From: Mactra quadrangularis
Lineage: Eukaryota; Mollusca; Bivalvia; Venerida; Mactridae
Direction of reading: 5' to 3'
DNA: 64,000 nucleotides
Assembly: GCA_025267735.1 (NCBI GenBank)
Contig: CM046301.1
Span: forward strand, 11,406,190 to 11,470,189
Shown here: positions 15,301-25,220 of the stretch, in pieces
Layout of the letters: the number at the start of each line of letters is the position of its first letter
How positions within the stretch are numbered: position 1 is the first letter of the stretch
Notes under the pieces: generated by a model
The model's input: only the letters and a program-made list of their open reading frames with translations
Told to the model about the DNA's origin: nothing
The model's database searches: none
Position numbers and translations under genes: made by a program

Positions 15301-18300
15301 TACGTTGTGTGGATTGGAAGGTCTGTGTATCTTAGTACTGTTGCATTTCCTGATATATTAGCTTATCCCTTTCTGTACATTGTAATATTCAATGCTTTAA
15401 ATGGGACTGGCTTAATCAGATCTATGATATTAGACAATACATACCTGGGTAAAATAGTACTAGGTCCTGGATCTAAAGGTCCGGGTACAAATAAAAACTT
15501 GCTTGATTTTATAAGATCAGGAAATTCACATAAAAGATCAGCTAACTTACTGAAACAATCTGAAATTACAAGAACATAGTAATGATTTATATTGACATGA
15601 CTAGAAATAAGAGAAACTATGAGATCATGAATGAAAGCTAAAAACTTTCAAAATTCCTGAAATTTTGTTAATTCAGCAGCTTTTAAAAAGAATTAAGACT
15701 CTGGCCTATGCATTAAATAACCAGTTTAAACAAACTCAAAGTTTATAACTCAGGTTTTGTTATTAAGGGATTCCTCTGTAAATGAGGGGCAATTTAAGGA
15801 GAACCTGATCTATTTAATAACAGGGACCCATATTTAAAAAATATTCTAATGAAGAATTCAAAGTTTTATGCTTTTGTAAATAAGTATAGTCTTAGAACAA
15901 AATGAAGTTTTGATTCATGAGCTTGTACTGTGATTCTAAAACCTCACACCAAGGCCTAGGCCTGAAAATTACATGTCTAATGCTGGTTTTGTATTAGGCA
16001 ACAACAAGTTGATCATGTGTTTGACGGGTTTTTTTCTGGAAAAAATGGGGCGAGGGAGCAAAGAAAAAAAATTAATTCAGTCGCTTTATATAGCGGTATG
16101 ACCAAATTCTAATGAGCGAGCGTGGAAATAAAAATATTTAAAAAAAACGTCAAAATTAAGGTGCAAATAAGATTAATAAAAGATTGAAAACATACCTCTT
16201 AATACTTTACAATGACTACTACCTAGTGGTGCTGATAGAAAATTACCACAGAATATAAAACATGTTGGTGGAAACCCTGAATATCCAGAAAATAATATTC
16301 TTAACTTTTCTATAACCTGAAATAGATGTAAGATAAATGTGACAGTAATTGTCATTGTTTAATATGTTGTAACAAATAACAACAAACTAAAATAATGACT
16401 TAATTAATTTCCAAGCTTTTTATAAGTAATTGGGAAACAGGATTTTACAGGTTTATAAATTGTTTTTACATTCAGATGTCCAAAAGAGAACAAATAAAAA
16501 TATTTGAAATTTACAGAGTTCTCTTTTTCTCAGAATTTTACGACAGGAGGCCAGCATAGTTTAAAAAAACACTAAATAATATATATACAAATATGGAATG
16601 TAACCAGCCACTAAATTAACTTAGGTAAAAAACTGCCATTTTCAAAATATATACTTTATATGTAGAAACATGTTTAGTGTTTTTTACTTGGAATCACGCT
16701 GATTGCCTACTATTTTGTCTATAATGGTAACATGACTGTTAATCAACATAAATCAGCATCAATAGTATAGAATCCTTGAAACAACTAGATAGATATCATC
16801 ATGATATAAAGCAGACTACAAAATTAGGATATGAAAGTGGCTGCCCGAATAGATCATTTTAGTAGATTTTTGGTTGCTCAAAGAAATTTTTGGTTGCCGG
16901 AACTAAAAGGTAGTTGTCCCTTGCAACCAAACACCCATTAATTTCATAGACTGTATCATACATGATCATAAGATAAACCAACTTACTTTAATCTGGTCCA
17001 GCCAGACATCAGATAATACAATAAACATAGCATCAGAATTATCTTGTTCTATTTGTTGTAGTTTACTGGAAGATTTGACACTTGTAGCAGACTGACCACC
17101 AAAGAAATTTAAATTACCAAACACTGCTCTATAATATACAAGAAGAAAATAAACATTTAAACGTTATTATCAGATATAAAAAATTAATGTCATATATTCA
17201 AACAACTTGATATTTTGATGCAACAAAAGTTAATTCCTTGCTTTGCTCTTACTGGTCAGGAGTGTAAAATTCCTTGTCTACCTTGAACACTCATGTCTGT
17301 GGACAAGTCAATATTTCTTTCCCGCTGGTCTGCACTTGTCAAGAGCTTTACTTTATATAAAACACTTCAAGAATTATCATTGTAATATCATTGATAGAGG
17401 AATAAGAAATTCCGAAATTAACTCAAAATGTTGGAAAATGCATGATTTAAAAGAAATGTCAAAAGAAAAAAGGGGTTGATAAAGGCCTTTGTCATGTGGG
17501 GAAAATGCCTAGCCAGTTATAAATACAAGTACAATGTACCTTGTAGTTTTTGCAGGTTCTGGAGGAGGAAAACCAAACGCATTAACATGAAACAATTCAT
17601 CTTCATACCATCCTTCAGCTAATACAAAACAATTCTCCGTAAATAAACCTGTATGAAAGTTCTATAATACTGTTAAGGTGAAATCTTTATAGAAAATTAC
17701 AACAGGGCTCGACATTAAAGGTCGCCTGATAGTTCCTAACTATCATAAATAGGTTTAGGCAACTTGTTACTGCTAGTAAGCATTTTGTTTGGGGAAGTTA
17801 AATATCTAGCAACTTGGCAACCTAGTAAAAAATTAATGTCAAGCCCTCTCCAACATATTGTGGGAGAGTTCATAGATAGTATTATACCAGTCTATGCCTT
17901 AACTCTCTAGCCTGAAGTCCAGGAATAGCAAAATTTGATTCAGGCAAGTGAAATTATTTGATTAACATAATTGGACTGGTTGATAATTTGGCTCATTACT
18001 ATAGAACATAAAGCATGCCAATCAACAAAATAAAAGCCGTCTGCTGAATTATTATGTGTAATCCCACTTTTGGGTTAAAAAAAAACATAAATAAAAATCT
18101 GGAATTTCAATTTTCTGTTTTAATTTGTATGCACATAATAAATACAGTCAATAACACAAACAGAAGTTGAGTAATCAAACAAACAGTATTTTATGCAAGA
18201 GGTTATCAAAAGTCTCCATTCTAAAAGGATACAGCTTTAGATAAATCAATTTGTACAACACCAGTGGGATCTTCAAGATACCATTTACCCTGAAATATAG

Positions 18301-21300
18301 GAGAGATAGAGATGGTTAAATTACCTTGTTATTCAATTTTGTTGCAGTTGTTGAGTTTAACCCAGTAGCAAAACATTGTATAGGTCATATCACGACTGTC
18401 AGTCAAGCTACTCACAGTTTTTTGGAATGGCTAATTTTCTGGATATAGCCGTTAATCAGTTACTAGGCACATACTTCTGTCAGAGACTTACAAATGCCAT
18501 ACATGATTAAGAATCACCAAATGTAAATATCAGATAAAATTTCCTTGATTTTAAATAAACTTAAAAAGGTCCCTGATTTTTCTGTGCAGTATTTTTCACA
18601 GTCAATAGATTGTATGATAAAGGAAGGTTAAACTGCATTCTACCTCTTTTAACTGTGTCAGCATTCCCAGCACTATAACCTCACCAAGTTTAGCTGTGGT
18701 TCCCAATAAATATTCTATAGGTTTTAACTGAAATATAAACATCAAAATTACTTTATTAACAATCATAAGTATCCATTGAAGATAAAACACATAAACCCTA
18801 AAATAAATTGTGTCAATCAAACAATAAAAAATATAGATGCATACCCTCCATAAACCTAGGCCATAGTTAAACTATTTCCTTAATCTGTGACATTGCATTA
18901 TTAAAAGTCCATGGTATCACCAAGATAAACACCCCAAAATTGAAATTTCATCATTTTTCATGATAAAGATCATTTCCCATGGGTTGCCAAGATCTGTAAG
19001 AACCCTGTTTAATTCTAAGTAACATGCCATAAAGTATGACCTGGGTGTAACTTACAAATAATGATAAGACTGACTAGGCCAGAATCTGATTTGCAATAAA
19101 GTAAAAATAAATACTTAAAAATAAAAGGTAAGCTATTAAAATCATAAAAAATAGCAGATTATTTTACCTGGAATTTTTTACTGTCACTAGGTGCACTACC
19201 TAAGGCTGGTGGTGTAAATAAGTCATGTCTTAAAGTTCTCTGAAAGGTAAAAGGTTACAAAAATTTAACTAATACTATCTGAAATCAGAAATTCACTAAT
19301 ACTAGAGTAAAAGAATGTTTTCGAGCAAGCAGTATTTGAAAATCCATTAAACAGAGTGCTCAAACTATTTGAATTCATTAACTTTATAAAAAGACTTTAT
19401 AAAAAAACCTAATATAAGAAGTATGATATGCTAATATGAAGCAACTTGTTGTGAAAGTCAAAATTTTGTCTGCCATTAAGGAAAGTCTCATAAAGCTTTA
19501 ATCATTCAGCAGTTTCAGCTTTACCTCCTAGCTTTTACTTTGTATATTTAATCAAATAAATAGCAGTAAAATAATAATTCATATACAACAAGCAATCTTC
19601 AGTTCAAGAAATAAAGGAAACCCAAGTAAAACAAGTAAATCTGTGAGCTAATGCTCACTAGTGATACCCCCGCCAAAATCTAAAAATATGCGAAAAACAG
19701 GAAGTAGATGAGTAAGGAGCATGAAATCGCTTTACACAACATGGGACTATAGGATGAAGCAATATGCAAAGTTTCAGGCTGCTGCATGGTATAGTTGCTG
19801 AGAAAACTGTGACGGAAATTTTGTAACGGACGGACGGACGGACGGACGCACGCACACACGCACGCACGCACGCACGGACAAGGGTAAAACAGTATACCCC
19901 CCTCTTCTTCGAAGCGGGGGTATAAAAATATGTATACATAGAAATACCTATTTTTCATTGTACAGCGTTTTTTTTCACCCGATTAGGAATGGGTCCTGTA
20001 CCCCTCCGATTGGGAATTTTTAGTCATGAAAATGGGAAAAATTGGGAAAATCACGCACAACTAAGAATAAATTGGGAATATTAATAAACAAGTGTTTAAA
20101 TACAGAAATTGTAAAATATCTGCATCATTCTGCCTTTTAACAGTTACATTAAACTAGATTTTGTAGTTTTTGAGACATGCAGAGGTAAATTACACAAATA
20201 AAGGAACTTTAGAATTTGGCCATCCATATAATGACCCCTAGAATTTGGACACTCCAAACAACAATATAGTGCCATTGTTAATAGGCTTAAAACGAAAGAG
20301 GGTATACGCGAGTCAGGTTATGTGACAAGCTGTTTATCCTAACATTTGGGAAATGTCATTAAAAATTATCTTCAGTCACATTATCTACTCAAGCTTGATG
20401 GAAATGTGTTCAAAGTTACCAGCAACTTATCTTCTTATGTAATGAAACTATCTGATAGACCACAACATAATTCAGAAATAAGGAGGCTACCAGTATTTCA
20501 GTGTTTGAGTCGTTTTTAGATCTGTTATGATCAATTTAATCAAATAACCTTTCCTATAGTTTTACTCAAAATTTTCCTGAAAAGCAATTCAGCTTGGTTT
20601 TAAAATGTCTCATTTTCCCACAATAAAAAACCATTAAATGTCCGAAACTGTCGGGTACGAAATTATTGGGGACGAATGTTTTACAATATACTCTGAGTAA
20701 CAATTAAACTACTGTTGGATTATTTCAACCATTGCTGAATTATTGAGAAATCATCATGACATGAACAGCTTTCAATTTCTATGCTTAATGGCTGCTAGTT
20801 TCATAAAAAAATCGTAAAATCACGGGTCCGTGAGAAATTAGTCAATGTAATGACCTTGACCGGAAATAAAATTTAAGCACAATTTTACGCGGTAAGACAA
20901 AGGAGTTTGCTTGTAAACATTAAATTTTACATCATTAGTTTGATTGTAAAACTAATGAAGCGGAACAATGAATGTGTGAAAGAGTGATTACACAAGCTCT
21001 CAGATGATAATTATACAAGATGACGCTATTCACCAACATTAACGGATTAGCGATGTCGTAAAGAACGGCATGAATAAAGATTCTAATTTATATTTAATTG
21101 ATGATAAGTGATATTGATTATTGAAATTTGCCGACTCTTGCCAATTTAAGTGATAATTGACGCACGGTCATTAAATAACTGTCAGTTACGATACTTGGAC
21201 AAATAAACAAAAGTAAAATTTTATTAATTCCAAACCCCGTTTTTTTGCCGATTTTTTTAGTTTTGACAACTTATGCTGTTGTTTCTCTTGATTTTGAAAA

Positions 21301-24300
21301 TACCAATAAAAGAAACGATTGGGAAGGGTCCGTTGACACAATTGGGAAGGTCCGTTGGCGTGATTGGGAAGGGTCCGGTCGTCATTGGGAATGGGTCCGT
21401 TTTCCGGACCCATTTTAAGAAGGAAAAAAAACGCTGTTGTAATAAAATGAAATAAACTAAAATCAACATTACCTGTTCTAGGATTGTGTATCTTTCTCTA
21501 AATAAATTAGCTTTATCCTCAGCATTACCATGAAGACATGGTGGAGGTATTCCTAATGTAGAGTTACTACAATAAAACAAAACAGTAGTTGATTAAATCA
21601 CATCTCATGACAATAGACAATTCTATGGGTGAAAGTTTAATAAGTCAAGGGTTCAAACCTCAAAATTTCATACTTTAAACAATATTTTTTTAATGACATG
21701 GTTTTATAATGTTAATAATGAATGGTTATGAGTAAAGAATACTAAAATTTGGTATTGATACGAAACATCCATTCTTGACATAATTTGGATTTTGTTTTCA
21801 AACTGCAGACATTGTTTCAGATTTTGGGGTACTGCACAGAAGGGAGCCACTGAAGTAACTTACTGAAGTTACTCCTGCCCTACATGCGGTTATATCCATT
21901 GGATCAGCAGAGGCAAAACAGCAAGCTTAATGTAGCCTAACCTAACCTGGACATTTTTTGCACTAACATACACTTTAACATACATGGCAAGTTGAAATAA
22001 AATCAACTCTCAAAAATATGCAAGTCCAACTTTTTGTTAAATCCGAGCCCTGGTTATATGCTATATGCTATAAAAAAAAATAATTACAAAAAAATATTAT
22101 TAACAATAGTGAAGTTACTTACGGTATAAATTTCTTTCTGTCCTTTTTATATATAAATCTTGGAACAGTAAATGCATCTATCACAGTAAAAACTTTATCA
22201 CTGGAAATAATACATAAGTCTTGTCATTTTAGCTAAAAGATGATAAATTAATTTCCACTATGAAGACCATCTTGGCTATTTCAAAATCATAATTTGATAC
22301 CAGTGATTTTGATGGCTCTAATAGCAGAACTTTAACTGTATAATCAAATCAAACAGCAAACGGTGTGAAGAACATGAACTCTCAGGACTTTTTTCAGTAT
22401 TTGGGGAAGGGGCCGGGGGCTATTTTTTATATAGAACACTTAATATTTTATTGCAATGTCATAGATAGGGTAACAAAAAATCCAAGGTCAACTGCAAAGT
22501 TGGGGAAAACTGCATGATTTTAAGGAAATTTCATGAGGGGAAGACGCCTGTAAAGGGCCCCTGTTATATAAGGAAAAAAAGTCTGACTAAAAGAAATCCC
22601 TAATGCATTCAAGGGAGATAATTTAATTGCAAAGAACAAAGTCATTGATTAGAACAAAAATCTGATTAACTAATTAACCAATCTTCAAGGTGTAATAAAC
22701 AAACATGTAGTTCAGATTCAAATCAATAACGTTTCAGTGTTTAAATAACTCAAGACTTCTAGAAAATTACTAATAGATCATCTACAATTTCATTTACCTT
22801 TCATCATCATGTTCAGCATTACATTCCTGTACAGCAGCTTCACAAATAACTTTACTGATCAATGTTGATGTCACTGAAATATACACAAAAGTTATTTAAT
22901 TTGTTTCCATTTTTAATGCATTATGTGAAGACAAGTTGGCAAGAAATACATTATTTAATAAACATAGGCCCTTGATAGCTTTTTTAACCTACAAACTTAT
23001 TTAAATTACTTGGGAAAACAAAATATTACAAACAAAATTTACTTATAATGGCAACCAACTGGACTTTTGCAATTGCCCACCTTAAATCTTCTTCAGCATC
23101 TTTAGTCCATTACATTGTGTTATTGCTGAGAGCAAAATTATAATGTAGCCCAACTGAACTCAGTAATTTTCACTCTAGCCCAAAAACTCTAAATCAATTT
23201 TTATTGTTATAGGCTTTAGGCTAGTGGTTACAGAGATGACTGTTCTTTCAGCCATTAATTTTCAACTTATTTTTTTTTTTCTATCTCTGATATATACTTA
23301 CAAGGTTGTTTTTGAATGATTTCTATAATTTTATCCAACCATTCTTGACATTCTCCTTCATCTACTTGAGTGAACACATCTGTCAGGTATTTACTGGCAT
23401 CACTAAAAATTAAATATAATACAAAATGTAATGATACTAGCAGTTTTTCACTTTTTTTTCTTGTTTACGTTATTTCATGTCATTGCACTACCTTCAAGCT
23501 AGCTTTTATGGCGACATGGTAGAGTGTTCGCTTACGACTTGAGAGGTTGTGACCTTGGATTTTTATCACGTTACATTTGGCGCTCAACGTAAATAACCTA
23601 CTAGGAATTGTGTGATTGCACTCTTAAGACCCTTAACTTAAGTCTTAGATAGTCCAACAGACAATCAAGCTCCAAGAATTCGAGGATGAATTCTATTAAG
23701 GAGGGTGTGTGTGTGTGTAGCAGAACTTAGGGTTAGGCACTTGTACTACTTTGCCTTCAAGTTAGCTTTTATGGTGACGTGTCGAGTGTCCACTTACGAC
23801 TCAAGAGGTTGTGGGTTCGAATCTCCGTTCGGACCTTTGATTTTTATCGGGTTACATCATCTTAAAGTTTAATAATAATAGATTCATCAAATATATTATC
23901 ATTGTTGAACCTTTTCAACCAGCATGCTTCGAAAATAAACTTAATTAAAAGTTAAGTTTCAAAACTAAACGAGCAGGTATAGTGCGTACAAGTTGACCTC
24001 GACCTGACCTTTATGCAAGAATATTCATTACATTAAATACGAATGTAGTATTAGTGCTCGGATTATATCGTCAAGGCTTGTATGTAATTATAACACAGGG
24101 ATTAATTTTAAAGTACATTTAAAGCGTACAATGAGTGTTTATTACACATGGACTGGACCAGATGATTATACTATGAGGCTAGCTACCAATTCAAATGTTG
24201 TGGGTTTTAGCCCCACGACTGCCATCCACCATCCATTTTATTATCAATTATATTAAAAAATGTAAGAACACGAGTTTCCCGTTTGATTGCATTTGAATCG

Positions 24301-25220
24301 TGAGTTGTTTTACATGCGTGATGTGTATACTTTATACATGTCTTATTTTATCTTAAATACGTAACGAGCCGAAGCATACAGTAGGCGTGGTATTGATTTT
24401 CGCCAGGATACGTGTAAATGATAATTAGATGCAAATGAGAAAGGTAAGGTCCGGTTCAATGTGTACGCACTATAATACAATAAGTGAATAACACATTTGT
24501 TTAAACAACAATGATGTACTTGTTCTAAAAGGCCTGTAGCAAGCATTTCTACAATGAATGACCACTAAGTAACTTTTTTATCTATAAGTGAAATATATTG
24601 ACAATATATATCGTTCATAGATAAAAATTTATTGTAATAGATAAAAATTTATTGTAAGAAATTTATCCAACCATTCTTGACATTCTATATAATTTCCTTG
24701 AGCAAGTCACTTTAGCCTACTAGCTCAGTACTGAGGAACCAGGAAGCGGACTCGTAAGTGATTAATCTAAGTTGTAAAAGCTTGTTTCACAGTCGAGCTA
24801 AAATAAATAGTATAATGAACAATTGTTATGTACAAAATAAACTAAAGGAATTGTCCGAATTTTCCACTGTCCGAAAACCTCGACAGTTAAAGCCCAAATC
24901 TACCAAAACAGAAGAAACTACCGCTCTGTTGCCGAGATTGAGATGACATAAATTAATTGACTTTAATAATGCACGTTATTCCGGTTAAAGAAGACGCTAA
25001 ACGTGTGTCTCGACAGCATTTCAGTGACCAAACGATCATGTTTAGTCGCTGCCGTAAAAACGCGTTAAATGTGGCGTTTTGGGGTAAGAGGGGACCATTA
25101 TCAGAATGTTTCAACCGTAAGTTAAGTAACAATAATATTAAACAAGACAATCTACCTTCTCAGCGACAATCCGTGCATCTTAAAAGACGACGAAATCAGA
25201 CTTTTTAGTTTTGTTGACAT
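309..25220 (-). CDS. POLE2: DNA polymerase epsilon subunit 2 (B subunit), 15 coding exons
   Basis: Non-catalytic B subunit of replicative DNA polymerase epsilon (Dpb2 in yeast); it acts in the nucleus in leading-strand synthesis and CMG helicase assembly. Coding exons in transcript order: 25220-25156, 23402-23302, 22873-22798, 22200-22123, 21566-21473, 19239-19168, 18727-18644, 18289-18233, 17661-17540, 17128-16987, 16316-16196, 15559-15445, 14908-14725, 13306-13130, 392-309. They sum to 1572 nt, 523 residues plus stop, against about 527 in human, and every junction keeps phase with GT-AG ends. The N-terminal Dpb2 domain contains [11 protein letters not shown]. The inactive calcineurin-like phosphoesterase domain shows [13 protein letters not shown] (about 319-323, where an active enzyme would have GNH), [10 protein letters not shown] (about 361-370), [11 protein letters not shown] (about 399-409), GHLTPLPL and SPVYW. 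The protein ends [14 protein letters not shown] plus a short acidic tail. Family recognition is from memory of the human protein; no search was run. Confidence 0.97.
2826..3051. repeat. Imperfect tandem duplication, about 115 bp
   Basis: Two units share AGTAACAA(T/G)TTGCC, GCAATAGGACAAA and ATTCATAATGAAACCC. The theme GTTACTGCTAGTAA recurs near 17765 and 25845. Confidence 0.65.
3885..4110. mobile_element. Chimeric SINE family A copy: plus head, inverted body
   Basis: Bases 3885-3985 match the family A tRNA-like head in plus orientation, through CTTCCATGAAAATTT. From about 3986 to 4110 the sequence matches the same family's body in reverse complement, from near the tail (CCTAACCTAGCTTTCCTGG) back to GACATTATAGTC. 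Either the internal half was inverted or two copies are joined head to head. Confidence 0.75.
4353..4795. mobile_element. hAT-like MITE (443 bp)
   Basis: It has perfect 14-bp terminal inverted repeats, CAGGGCTTTTTCAG and CTGAAAAAGCCCTG. The interior is full of TTCCCAAT-type motifs. No clear 8-bp duplication remains. A shorter related piece lies at 29038-29130. Confidence 0.75.
4959..5852. mobile_element. 0.9-kb element with ~160-bp tandem core, copy 1
   Basis: It begins ACAAGAGCTGTCAGAGGAG with the hairpin GCTGTC-agagga-GACAGC and ends GTCGAGCTAAAAA after a GACGCCGACGCCG stretch. The core is several imperfect units containing CACATGAGATGTGGTTGATA. The layout resembles bivalve pearl/Helitron-like elements; assignment is tentative. 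The small ORFs are shadows. Confidence 0.8.
6100..6360. mobile_element. Pearl-like element 3' fragment
   Basis: GGTTACAGTCTGCCTGATCTG, a mid GAGCAGACAAGAAAGGCTAC and the end CTCTATATACCCCCC with a T run and G run parallel 11700-11940. The C-rich and G-rich ends could form a terminal hairpin. Confidence 0.55.
7176..7637. mobile_element. hAT-like non-autonomous element (462 bp)
   Basis: It starts TAGGGCTGCAGGGAGTATCC and ends CACAGCCCTA, with the exact 8-bp duplication GCACATGG on both sides (7168-7175 and 7638-7645). TAGGGCTG ends and 8-bp duplications are typical of hAT transposons. It shares both ends with 33268-33464, and the ORF at 7383-7622 is a shadow without transposase motifs. Confidence 0.88.
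8261..8266 (-). terminator. AATAAA poly(A) signal of the nested gene
   Basis: The minus strand reads TTTTAATAAAGAAA about 62 nt beyond the stop codon of the 148-codon ORF, a normal place for a short 3' UTR to end. Confidence 0.55.
8328..8774 (-). CDS. Intronless 148-codon ORF nested in POLE2 intron; unknown Tyr/Ser-rich protein
   Basis: I do not recognise this protein. It starts [12 protein letters not shown]. Residues 25-80 are rich in Ser, Tyr, Thr and His with repeated YPYSY motifs. A more complex segment follows ([19 protein letters not shown]), then IIKQERD, and a Tyr/Pro/Gly/Cys-rich end ([11 protein letters not shown]). There is no signal peptide and no membrane segment. IKQE fits the hydrophobic-Lys-x-Glu SUMO acceptor pattern, which together with the low complexity hints at a nuclear regulatory protein, but this is inference only. 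Independent-gene evidence: a minus-strand TATAAAGG lies about 100 bp upstream of the ATG (8874-8881), an AATAAA lies about 60 bp after the stop (8261-8266), and codon use is balanced. It sits inside the last POLE2 intron on the same strand. It could instead be an exon of an unseen spliced gene. Confidence 0.7.
   Translation of the reverse strand: MASKADGKEVNLVSSSIMLVNNPTTENMASYYPESMYSSHTATTSSSHNELYPYSYQENMGPFSSGTYYPYSYTSMDHMKGPSQNCRCEVVPVQDSFLHQILMGKGYKNDRLFVAPRPIIKQERDFGNYGCCYSYPMNYGYPVYPVYH
8874..8881 (-). promoter_or_regulatory. TATA box of the nested intronless gene
   Basis: On the minus strand the sequence reads CCAATATAAAGGAAG, with TATAAAGG about 100 bp upstream of the ATG at 8774. 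This spacing predicts a start site near 8845 and a 5' leader of about 70 nt. TATA boxes favour inducible or tissue-specific genes. Confidence 0.5.
10132..10304. repeat. 34-bp minisatellite, five units
   Basis: Units start at 10132, 10166, 10200, 10234 and 10268, each beginning ACCATGGG(G) and including GAAAATTTGGCTT. It stays open for 64 codons on the plus strand only because of the repeat; 34 is not a multiple of three, so each unit is read in a different frame. It is not a gene. Confidence 0.9.
10990..11940. mobile_element. Pearl-like element with 155-190-bp tandem core
   Basis: AAATGGCAGAGATATCCAAC recurs at 11071 and 11226, with a diverged third unit near 11418. A CCCGACTGCCCACCTGGG stretch follows, and then a 3' section shared with 6100-6360 ending CTATATACCCCCCCC...GGGGG. 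Confidence 0.6.
12489..13010. repeat. Dispersed mollusc-type repeat (AACAAGAGGG type)
   Basis: ACAAGAGGGTTCTGAAGACC followed by TTGCACTGCTCACCAGAGTA is a motif I associate with common bivalve repeats; the boundaries are approximate. No coding content. Confidence 0.4.
13458..14401. mobile_element. 0.9-kb element with ~162-bp tandem core, copy 2
   Basis: It has the same ends as 4959-5852. Successive core units begin near 13680, 13842 and 14003. It lies in POLE2 intron 13 between the exons at 13306 and 14725. The ORFs at 13970-14364 are shadows of the repeat. Confidence 0.85.
15126..15370 (+). mobile_element. Old SINE-like repeat (family C) in POLE2 intron 12
   Basis: It aligns along its whole length with 50086-50313: both begin GG(A/G)GCAAGTGT, share a promoter-like CTGGTTTTAATCCC or CGGGTTTAAGTCCC, a mid TTATTGTTTTC, and end in TTCCTGATATATT(A/T)GCTTA. 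The divergence shows an old family. The ORF at 15307-15579 is only this repeat plus antisense POLE2 exon sequence. Confidence 0.7.
16826..16955. repeat. Diverged dispersed repeat shared with 553-700
   Basis: TTAGGATATGAAAGTGG, GATCATTTTA and CCATTAATTTCATAGACTG recur in diverged form at 553-700. It lies in POLE2 intron 10. Identity unknown. Confidence 0.55.
17704..17848. mobile_element. Short MITE-like repeat with GGGCTCGACATTAA ends
   Basis: AGGGCTCGACATTAA at the left and TTAATGTCAAGCCCT at the right form inverted ends. It contains AACTTGTTACTGCTAGTAA, shared with 2840 and 25840. It lies in POLE2 intron 8. Confidence 0.55.
18349..18512 (-). mobile_element. 5'-truncated SINE family B copy in POLE2 intron
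   Basis: It parallels 63510-63670 in the same orientation: GTTTAACCCAGTAGC, TAGGTCATATCACG, GTCAGTCAAGCTACTCAC and a shared CAGAGACTTAC end. The tRNA-like head is missing, as expected for a truncated copy. Confidence 0.7.
19642..19925. mobile_element. Pearl-like element with ACGG microsatellite
   Basis: The left end has the hairpin GTGAGC-taat-GCTCAC then GATACCCCCGC. The right end is the hairpin ATACCCCC...GGGGGTAT around CTTCTTCGAAG. GATACCCCCGC and GCGGGGGTATA are inverse. The centre carries (ACGG)n turning into (ACGC)n at 19826-19877. This resembles Helitron-type non-autonomous elements of bivalves. Lies in POLE2 intron 5; its two long ORFs are microsatellite shadows. Confidence 0.78.
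19963..21436. mobile_element. DNA-transposon relic (1.47 kb) in POLE2 intron 5
   Basis: Terminal inverted repeats CAGCGTTTTTTTTC are followed near both ends by GGAATGGGTCC-type motifs. TTGTA occurs directly at both outer edges (19958-19962 and 21437-21441), a possible 5-bp target duplication. No transposase ORF is visible. The right end has several GATTGGGAAGGGTCCG repeats. Confidence 0.7.
22424..22560. repeat. Dispersed repeat shared with 17355-17500
   Basis: TATAGAACACTT, GTCATAGATAGGG and AAAACTGCATGATTTTAAG align with the sequence at 17355-17500 (TATAAAACACTT, ATCATTGATAGAGG, AAAATGCATGATTTAAAAG). Both lie in POLE2 introns. Confidence 0.55.
23491..23575 (+). mobile_element. tRNA-like repeat head, copy 1
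   Basis: CCTTCAAGCTAGCTTTTATG, then a GGTAGAGTGTTCGCTTACGA stretch and ATTTTTATCACGTTACAT parallel the copy at 23753. A roughly 19-bp internal deletion removes the B box. Confidence 0.5.
23753..23858 (+). mobile_element. tRNA-like repeat head, copy 2
   Basis: It keeps the B box GGTTCGAATCTCC and is 260 bp downstream of its partner. The two may be long-terminal-like direct repeats or two SINE heads. A polypurine-tract-like AAGGAGGG lies between them near 23697, followed by a short GT run. Confidence 0.5.
24662..24686 (-). repeat. 25-nt duplicated fragment of POLE2 exon 2
   Basis: Bases 24662-24686 repeat 23330-23354 exactly. On the minus strand the original codes for ECQEWLDK within POLE2 exon 2. 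No splice sites flank the copy, so it is a non-functional fragment, perhaps left by a small duplication or gap repair. Confidence 0.8.
24700..24808 (+). mobile_element. SINE family D body fragment
   Basis: It shares GCCTACTAGCTCAGTACTG, AAGTGATTAATCTAAG and TTGTTTCACAG with the copy at 59535. The tRNA-like head is absent. Confidence 0.55.
25156..25220 (-). CDS. POLE2: POLE2 coding exon 1 (start codon exon)
   Basis: This exon encodes [11 protein letters not shown] followed by [10 protein letters not shown] and leaves two bases that the next exon completes to Ser. The start is chosen because this ATG gives the expected short N-terminus before the conserved FKxHGL stretch. The donor reads AAG then GTAGAT. 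A plus-strand ORF covering this exon (24957-25208) is only its antisense shadow. Confidence 0.93.

Larger units (their letters stand above)
23403..25155 (-). other. POLE2 intron 1 with mixed repeat debris
   Basis: It holds two related tRNA-like repeat heads (23491-23575 and 23753-23858), a possible LTR-retroelement polypurine tract near 23697, a SINE body (24700-24808), a direct duplication of about 20 bp near 24618-24660, and a 25-nt copy of POLE2 exon 2 sequence at 24662-24686. Small ORFs on both strands at 24343-25150 have no recognisable content. Confidence 0.7.

Noticed and set aside
15445..15549. Shorter version of POLE2 exon 12 using the acceptor at 15550
   Set aside because: It has a plausible acceptor but breaks the frame with exon 11; the acceptor ending the exon at 15559 restores phase and adds DCFS before KLADLL.
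17540..17648. Shorter version of POLE2 exon 9 using the acceptor at 17649
   Set aside because: Out of phase with exon 8; the acceptor upstream (exon end 17661) adds NFHT and matches the conserved LSKAxFHxGL stretch.
19658..19958. Two overlapping ORFs of 92 and 93 codons on the minus strand
   Set aside because: They are translations of the ACGG/ACGC microsatellite and the pearl-like element (Cys/Val/Arg repeats), not genes.
22381..22590. Small transposon with CAGGACTTTTTTC-like ends
   Set aside because: The inverted ends are imperfect and no target duplication was found; only its internal similarity to 17355-17500 was kept.
24957..25208. 83-codon plus-strand ORF and the overlapping 65-codon minus-strand ORF
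   Set aside because: The plus ORF overlaps POLE2 exon 1 in antisense. The minus ORF lies in POLE2 intron 1 and carries no recognisable motif.
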